Below are positions 32,502 to 36,871 of a DNA stretch of 36,871 bases, piece after piece; position 1 is the first letter of the stretch; each line of letters opens with the position of its first letter. Under the pieces are notes generated by a model. It was given only the letters and a program-made list of their open reading frames with translations, was not told the origin of the DNA and made no database searches. The position numbers were made by a program, and so were the translations under genes. Source of the stretch: Syntrophobacteraceae bacterium (GTDB lineage Bacteria; Desulfobacterota; Syntrophobacteria; Syntrophobacterales; Syntrophobacteraceae); the NCBI GenBank assembly GCA_031292215.1, contig JARLHO010000092.1, positions 1-36,871 of the forward strand, written 5' to 3'.

Positions 32502-33386
32502 ATGAGCAAAGCGGAATACGAGTTGGACCGAAACGGATACAAGGCGCCCGCCGTACACAAGGCGTTCGAGTTGTTGCGAGCGGTTGCGGAGGCGCAGGGC
32601 GGGGCGCGCCTGGTCGATCTTGCGACCCGCGCGGGTATTAGCACGAGCACCGCTCACGGCCTGGTGCATGCGCTTCTCAGGGAAAAAGCCCTGGTTCAGG
32701 GAGACGATCCGCGCAGGCTGTTTCTCGGCCCGCTTATCGCCGATCTGGCATTTACCGACTGGAACTATATAAAGGTTAACCGGCTGGGCCAGCCTATTAT
32801 AAACGAGCTGCGGGACCGGGTCGAGGCGACGGTGTTTCTCGGCGTGCGGGTTCGCGGGCGCATCATGATCACCGCGACCGCAGAGGCAAAGGAATCGTTT
32901 AAGATATCGGCGCCAGTGGGGACAACCATGCCGCTTTGCGCGGGGGCAGTGGGGAAAGTCTTTCTGGCCCTGGAAAAATCTCCCGAGCAGATCAGCGAAG
33001 CTCTCTCGGAAAAGGGGCTTCCCCAGTTTACCCCCAATTCCATAACAAATCTCGGACAATACCTCGACGATCTGGATCGGGTGCGTTCGCAGGGTTTTGC
33101 CATCGACGACGAGGAGTATCTGTCGGGGATTCGCGCGGTGGCGGTGGCTTTAAAGAATCGACGCGGTCTGCCCATGGCGATCTGGATTGTAGGTATTGCC
33201 AGCAGCATGGGACTTTCCAGGCTTCAGCAGGTGGCCGAGATGAGCGTTCATGCCGCAAAGGAGCTGTGTTCTAGGCTTGACGGAATCGGCCGCACCTCCT
33301 TTCAGCCGGGAGTCGGGGGCCATGCCGAGGCCAGACTCGCTCCTCTGCAGGCAGATTCCGGACCGGCTCCGGCCTCGACCACTTAA
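32502..33386 (+). CDS. IclR-family transcriptional regulator
   Basis: This regulator is about 294 residues long. A winged helix-turn-helix lies near 15-75 (KAFELLRAVAEAQGGARLVDLATRAGISTSTAHGLVHALL). The IclR effector-binding GAF-like domain follows (PIINELRDRVEATVFLGVRVRGR..GTTMPLCAGAVGKVFLA..GFAIDDEEYLSGIRAVAVAL). A start at 32502 (MSKAEYE) or in-frame 32487 is likely. The longer frame to 32370 would translate across the operator. IclR proteins often control aromatic-acid genes and respond to a pathway CoA ester or acid. The identical sites before itself and before the ligase suggest it controls both. Confidence 0.93.
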   Translation: MSKAEYELDRNGYKAPAVHKAFELLRAVAEAQGGARLVDLATRAGISTSTAHGLVHALLREKALVQGDDPRRLFLGPLIADLAFTDWNYIKVNRLGQPIINELRDRVEATVFLGVRVRGRIMITATAEAKESFKISAPVGTTMPLCAGAVGKVFLALEKSPEQISEALSEKGLPQFTPNSITNLGQYLDDLDRVRSQGFAIDDEEYLSGIRAVAVALKNRRGLPMAIWIVGIASSMGLSRLQQVAEMSVHAAKELCSRLDGIGRTSFQPGVGGHAEARLAPLQADSGPAPASTT

Positions 33387-33764
33387 AACGGAAAAGAAAA
33401 CGTGGTGGATCTTTTGGCAACATTTGAAGGGCTCAAAAGCAGTTTACCTTCTCAAGATCGCCGCGAGGCATCGCCAAGCGGTTTGCCGCACCTCATTTCG
33501 ATTATCGCTTCTCCATCTCGAAGATACGTTCCCGTTTTCCATTTCCTTTCCTCTTGCCGCTCGCCTTCCAGAACGACAGCAAAACGCCCACTAGAGACGG
33601 TGGAGACAAATGTTTGCCCTCTTTCGCGGAGGAAGAGGTGTTTTTATCCGGGGGGATGCCGGCCAAGTGTAGCAATCCGGCATGTGTTTATAAATTTACG
33701 GTTTCGGTATTTCATTATTTTTTTCTTTTTACTTTTAACCAACGCACTATAAGGAGGCGTAACA
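33387..33764. other. Gene-free spacer before the MFS gene, with a short hairpin
   Basis: No convincing gene on either strand. A perfect 7-bp inverted repeat ATGCCGG/CCGGCAT (33656-33662 and 33677-33683) precedes a very AT-rich segment (33685-33750) that probably contains the promoter of the transporter, although no unambiguous -35/-10 pair stands out. Confidence 0.5.
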
Positions 33765-35009
33765 ATGGCAACGAAACAAGCTGCGCAGTCCGACAGTTAC
33801 AAGTGGGTCATGCTGCTGGCCTATGTGCTGATGTCCCTGGGAATCTGGACCAGTTGGTTCGCCCAGGCGCCGCTGCTGCACGTGTACTGGGAACCGGTAA
33901 TGCACGTAAGCCTTGCCACGGGCGGACTGCTACTGTCACTCCCGGGGCTTGTGGCCATCGCCATGGCTGTCACCACGGGGCGGTGGGTCGATACTGTGGG
34001 CGTAAGGAAAATGATGATCCTCTCGGGCATCCTGGCGTCCATCGGTTTTGGTCTTCGCCCGTTTTTCATTGATTCCTTTGTCGCCAATGCGGCCCTCACG
34101 GTCGTTGCCGGCTATGGCGTGTGCATTCTCACAGCCTGTCTTCCGTCAACAATGATCCAATGGTTCGGCCACGAAAAGGGGCATACCTTCATCGGCATTG
34201 GCGCGGGGTCCTACTTCATGGCAGCCGGAATCGGAATTCTCGGGACTGCCAATTTATTCCCGGTGCTGGGCGCCAAAGGCGCATTGACCGTATGGAGCTG
34301 TGTCATTGTAGCCGTAACCGTTATCTGGACTCTTATCGCCAAGGACAAGACGGGGCTGCCTCACCACGAGCGCGCGCCCTTCGTTGCCGAGGCAAAGAAG
34401 ATCATGCAGACGCCTTCGGCATGGCTCATGCTGGTTTACGCCATTTTCATTTCGGGCATGACCGTTGCGGTGATGCATTTACTGCCCGGTGAAATGATAG
34501 TCGCCCGTCATCTACCGCCCCCGATGGCCGGCACGGTAGTAGGCATATTTGCAATCGGCATGGGCGTGGGGCTGGCGATTCTACCCGCATTCGCAGGCGG
34601 CGTGGGGGTAAAGAAGATGAGCATCATTTTGTGCGTATTAACGCTGCTCGTCTGGGTCGCCTATATGGTTCTCCCCACATGGACCCCGTCCACCCTGCTT
34701 CTTTTCGCAGTGGTTTTCGGGTTTTTCTTTGAGGCCCCCTGGGCCACAGGGCTTGCGCTCATGGAAAGCATGCCCGGGGTCACCCCGGCAAACATCGGTG
34801 TCGCGGCCGGCTTGTGGACGATGTTCGTAAACGTGGGCGTATTCTTCCTACCGCTCATATGCGGAGGGATCGTCGAAAACACCGGCGGGTCCGGCGCGTC
34901 CGGCCTCCTGTGGACGATCCTGATCGGCTATGGCCTGGGGCTGCTCGCAGTGCTTCCGGTAAGGGATTCCCGCGCCGAGGCGGCGAAGGCCAAGGCCGGG
35001 GCGGCGTAG
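33765..35009 (+). CDS. Major facilitator superfamily transporter, candidate aromatic-acid or organic-anion carrier
   Basis: This 414-residue integral membrane protein has about twelve hydrophobic segments and the MFS loop signature GRWVDTVGVRKMM between helices 2 and 3. The strong ribosome-binding site AAGGAGG lies 7 bases before the ATG. The sequence is closer in feel to CynX/NarK- or OxlT-type carriers than to sugar transporters, but the substrate cannot be read. Its position between an IclR gene and two CoA ligases suggests uptake of the acid those ligases activate. A strong terminator follows. Confidence 0.9.
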   Translation: MATKQAAQSDSYKWVMLLAYVLMSLGIWTSWFAQAPLLHVYWEPVMHVSLATGGLLLSLPGLVAIAMAVTTGRWVDTVGVRKMMILSGILASIGFGLRPFFIDSFVANAALTVVAGYGVCILTACLPSTMIQWFGHEKGHTFIGIGAGSYFMAAGIGILGTANLFPVLGAKGALTVWSCVIVAVTVIWTLIAKDKTGLPHHERAPFVAEAKKIMQTPSAWLMLVYAIFISGMTVAVMHLLPGEMIVARHLPPPMAGTVVGIFAIGMGVGLAILPAFAGGVGVKKMSIILCVLTLLVWVAYMVLPTWTPSTLLLFAVVFGFFFEAPWATGLALMESMPGVTPANIGVAAGLWTMFVNVGVFFLPLICGGIVENTGGSGASGLLWTILIGYGLGLLAVLPVRDSRAEAAKAKAGAA

Positions 35010-35054
35010 GTTTTGGATGTTCCTACAGTCATGTCCGAATAGTTGACACAATGA

Positions 35055-35089
35055 GGGCGGAAGGCGCCATAGCGCTCTCCGCCCTTTTT
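35055..35089 (+). terminator. Intrinsic terminator after the MFS gene
   Basis: Stem GGGCGGA..TCCGCCC (35055-35061 and 35078-35084) continues after one mismatch through five inner pairs to a CATA loop, followed by TTTTT. This is a textbook rho-independent terminator. It is 35 bases ahead of the next gene, so read-through or a tightly placed promoter must serve that ligase. Confidence 0.88.
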
Positions 35090-35123
35090 CATTACGCTTA
35101 GAGATACAAGAGGAGGAAAACCT

Positions 35124-36623
35124 ATGAACCTGGCGCAGCACCTGGAGATGTCGGCATCCATTTTTCCGGATCGCCCCGCAGTAAGCAGCCCGGCCGGCGA
35201 GATCACCTATAAAGAGCTTGAAGCCAAGGCAAACCGGATCGCAACGGCGCTTATCGCGATGGGGGTAGCCCCCGGAGACCATATTTGCCTGTGGGCGCCC
35301 AATTCGGCGGACTGGATAGCCTTTTATTTCGGCGTACTCAAAACGGGCGGAGTCGCCGTCACCCTGTCCTGGGCGCTTTCGGCGCGGGAACTGGGGATGC
35401 TGCTTGGCCACAGCCGCCCGAAGATCGTTTTCACCGATGCCGCAAAACTCGAAGCCGTTCAGTCCGCCCGAGAGTCGGCGGGAGTGGAGAAAATCATCTG
35501 CGAAGACGGCGATCTCAATCTGAGCGGGCTCATGGCGGCGGGATCGGAAAAATTTCGGGCGATCGAAAGAGACCGGCTAGACACTGCGGCGATACTCTAT
35601 ACCGGCGGCACGACGGGCATGCCCAAAGGGGTCATGCTGACTCACCAGGGCATCGCTTTTTCGAGCTGGAGTGTCGCCTACTGCGAACGTTCCACGGAAC
35701 AGGACCGGGCGCTGTGTTTTTTGCCGTTTAACCACGTTTTCGGCCAGATTCACATAATGAACGCCACGATTTTGGCCGGAGGCTGCCTGGAGCTCTTGCC
35801 CACCTTCGATCTCGACCGTTGCCTGCAACTGCTCGAGGCCGGGAGGATAAGCAAGTTCTACGCAGTCCCGACTATTTACGTTCGACTGCTGGGCGTAGCG
35901 GACCTCGAAAAGCGAAAGGGGGCGCTTCGCTACAGTTTTTCGGCCGCCGCCAGCATGCCGATGAACGTCGTAAAGCAGTGGAAGGAGAGAACGGGAATTA
36001 CGATCGCCGAATCTCTTGGCATGACCGAGATGATGCCGCTTAGCTACAACCACTATTATCAACACAGGGTGGGGTCGGTCGGGCAAATCCTTCACCAGGT
36101 GGAAGTACAGATTCGGGACATGGACGGCAACCGGGTGGCAGACGGCGAAAGAGGGGAAATCTGCGCTAGGGGGCCAAATGTGATGAAGGGCTACCTAAAC
36201 AACCCGGAAGCAACCGCCCGGGCCTTCTGGGATGGCGGCTGGCTACGCACCGAGGACATCGGGCTCTTCGACGAAGACCGCTATCTTTTTATTGTCGACC
36301 GTTTGAAGGACCTGATAATTACCGGGGGCGAAAACGTCTACCCCCGAGAAGTCGAAGAGATGCTCTACACCAGGCCGGAGGTGGAGGAATGCGCTCTTAT
36401 CGGACTTCCGGACCCCAATTGGGGGGAACGGGTGACAGCGGTCGTAAAGGTCAGGAACGGCCAATTTCTTGAGCCCGAGAAGATGAGCGCCTTTCTTAAA
36501 GCTTCGCTTGCGCCGTTTAAAGTGCCCAAGGAATATATCGTAGTCGATGAGCTTCCCAAGAGCGCTACCGGAAAAATCCTCAAGAGGGAATTGCGGACGC
36601 AGCTACGAAAGGACAACGAGTAG
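35124..36623 (+). CDS. Class I acyl/aryl-CoA ligase (AMP-binding enzyme)
   Basis: This 499-residue ANL-superfamily ligase activates a carboxylate as its CoA ester. It shows the loop YTGGTTGMPKGVMLTH, the adenine region SLGMTEMMPLSYN, the hinge DRLKDLIITGGENVYP and the catalytic lysine in KSATGKILKREL. Start ATG 35124 with a strong AGAGGAGG. Family members include fatty-acid, 4-coumarate-type and cyclohexanecarboxylate ligases, and substrate cannot be assigned. It differs clearly from the benzoate-type ligase at 2979 and the PaaK-type at 30773, giving three unlike CoA ligases in one window. Its clustering with the transporter points to an imported organic acid. Confidence 0.92.
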   Translation: MNLAQHLEMSASIFPDRPAVSSPAGEITYKELEAKANRIATALIAMGVAPGDHICLWAPNSADWIAFYFGVLKTGGVAVTLSWALSARELGMLLGHSRPKIVFTDAAKLEAVQSARESAGVEKIICEDGDLNLSGLMAAGSEKFRAIERDRLDTAAILYTGGTTGMPKGVMLTHQGIAFSSWSVAYCERSTEQDRALCFLPFNHVFGQIHIMNATILAGGCLELLPTFDLDRCLQLLEAGRISKFYAVPTIYVRLLGVADLEKRKGALRYSFSAAASMPMNVVKQWKERTGITIAESLGMTEMMPLSYNHYYQHRVGSVGQILHQVEVQIRDMDGNRVADGERGEICARGPNVMKGYLNNPEATARAFWDGGWLRTEDIGLFDEDRYLFIVDRLKDLIITGGENVYPREVEEMLYTRPEVEECALIGLPDPNWGERVTAVVKVRNGQFLEPEKMSAFLKASLAPFKVPKEYIVVDELPKSATGKILKRELRTQLRKDNE

Positions 36624-36693
36624 CGGAGATAAAGACAAAAGCAAAGACAGGGGCAAAGATATAAGGGTAAAGACAAGGGCAAAGATACAAAAG

Positions 36694-36829
36694 CGAACCA
36701 CAGAGGCACAGAGGCACAGAGGCACAGAGGCACAGAGGCACAGAGGCACAGAGAAAACTCTTTTTTTTGACCGGCCGGGAGACGACGGCCGGTCAAAAGA
36801 GGCTGCGCCTTCGGACGATTACTCTCATC
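36694..36829. repeat. Dispersed repeat with octamer array and 13-bp palindrome (copy 2)
   Basis: CACAGAGG is repeated six times plus a partial (36699-36754). The palindrome TTTTGACCGGCCG/CGGCCGGTCAAAA follows at 36765-36777 and 36786-36798. The tail GGCTGCGCCTT..ACTCTCA is shared with 2497-2595. Upstream, 36630-36690 is a degenerate purine-rich tandem (AAAGACAAGGGC-like units). Frames across it translate to LCLCASVPLCL-like peptides and are not genes. Confidence 0.8.
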
Positions 36830-36871
36830 GCTTCCTTGAGGCCGGAGGCGTTAACGTTTATAAGAAACCAA

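Noticed and set aside
36365-36796. Minus-strand ORF containing LCLCASVPLCLCASVPLW
   Set aside because: Product of the CACAGAGG tandem array and antisense to a CoA ligase; a common artefact.

Overview
The window reads as part of a strictly anaerobic, aromatic-compound-degrading bacterium, most likely a Desulfobacterota (former Deltaproteobacteria) relative. The reasons are a Geobacter-type benzoyl-CoA reductase electron-transfer set (bamDEFGHI-like), a BamA-type ring-opening hydrolase with its dehydrogenase partner, a molybdenum hydroxylase of the 4-hydroxybenzoyl-CoA reductase family, and two genes whose in-frame UGA codons look like selenocysteine. No organism name can be proved from the sequence alone.

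Layout. 1-83: 5' end of an IS4-like transposase on the minus strand. 84-610: repeat-rich leader. 611-2476: iorA, without an iorB in the window. 12825 down to 2979 (minus): one long operon of micro-ORF, bamD, bamE (Sec), bamF (Sec), bamG, bamH, bamI and a benzoate-type CoA ligase, with a recognisable sigma-70-like promoter and an overlapping palindrome at 12975-13010. 18789 down to 13187 (minus): had, oah (bamA), thiolase, DUF35/OB-fold protein and acyl-CoA dehydrogenase, i.e. the steps around ring cleavage and beta-oxidation. 19188-23132 (plus, divergent): FAD, [2Fe-2S] and Mo subunits of a molybdenum hydroxylase, plus a translationally coupled ThiS/MoaD-like protein. 23270-26074 (minus): hybrid multi-PAS histidine kinase. 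26315-28162 (minus): OlsF-like two-domain acyltransferase. 29047-29555 (minus): YoeB/YefM toxin-antitoxin. 30773-36623 (plus): PaaK-type CoA ligase, small helical protein, IclR regulator, MFS transporter and a second class I CoA ligase.

How it fits together (inference from families): ligases make aryl-CoA esters; the Mo hydroxylase would dehydroxylate a hydroxybenzoyl-CoA type substrate; the Bam complex would feed electrons to a class II benzoyl-CoA reductase, whose catalytic BamB/BamC are not in the window; Had and Oah oxidise and open the ring; the dehydrogenase and thiolase continue beta-oxidation. No dienoyl-CoA hydratase (dch) is present here.

Intergenic DNA carries several dispersed repeat families and three candidate shared operators. 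The most noteworthy signals are the two probable selenoproteins that ordinary gene calling splits or truncates, a 23-residue micro-ORF ahead of bamD, a near-identical 25-bp site before both the PaaK-type ligase and the iclR gene, and a Mo-hydroxylase FAD subunit lacking the [4Fe-4S] insert expected of 4-hydroxybenzoyl-CoA reductase.
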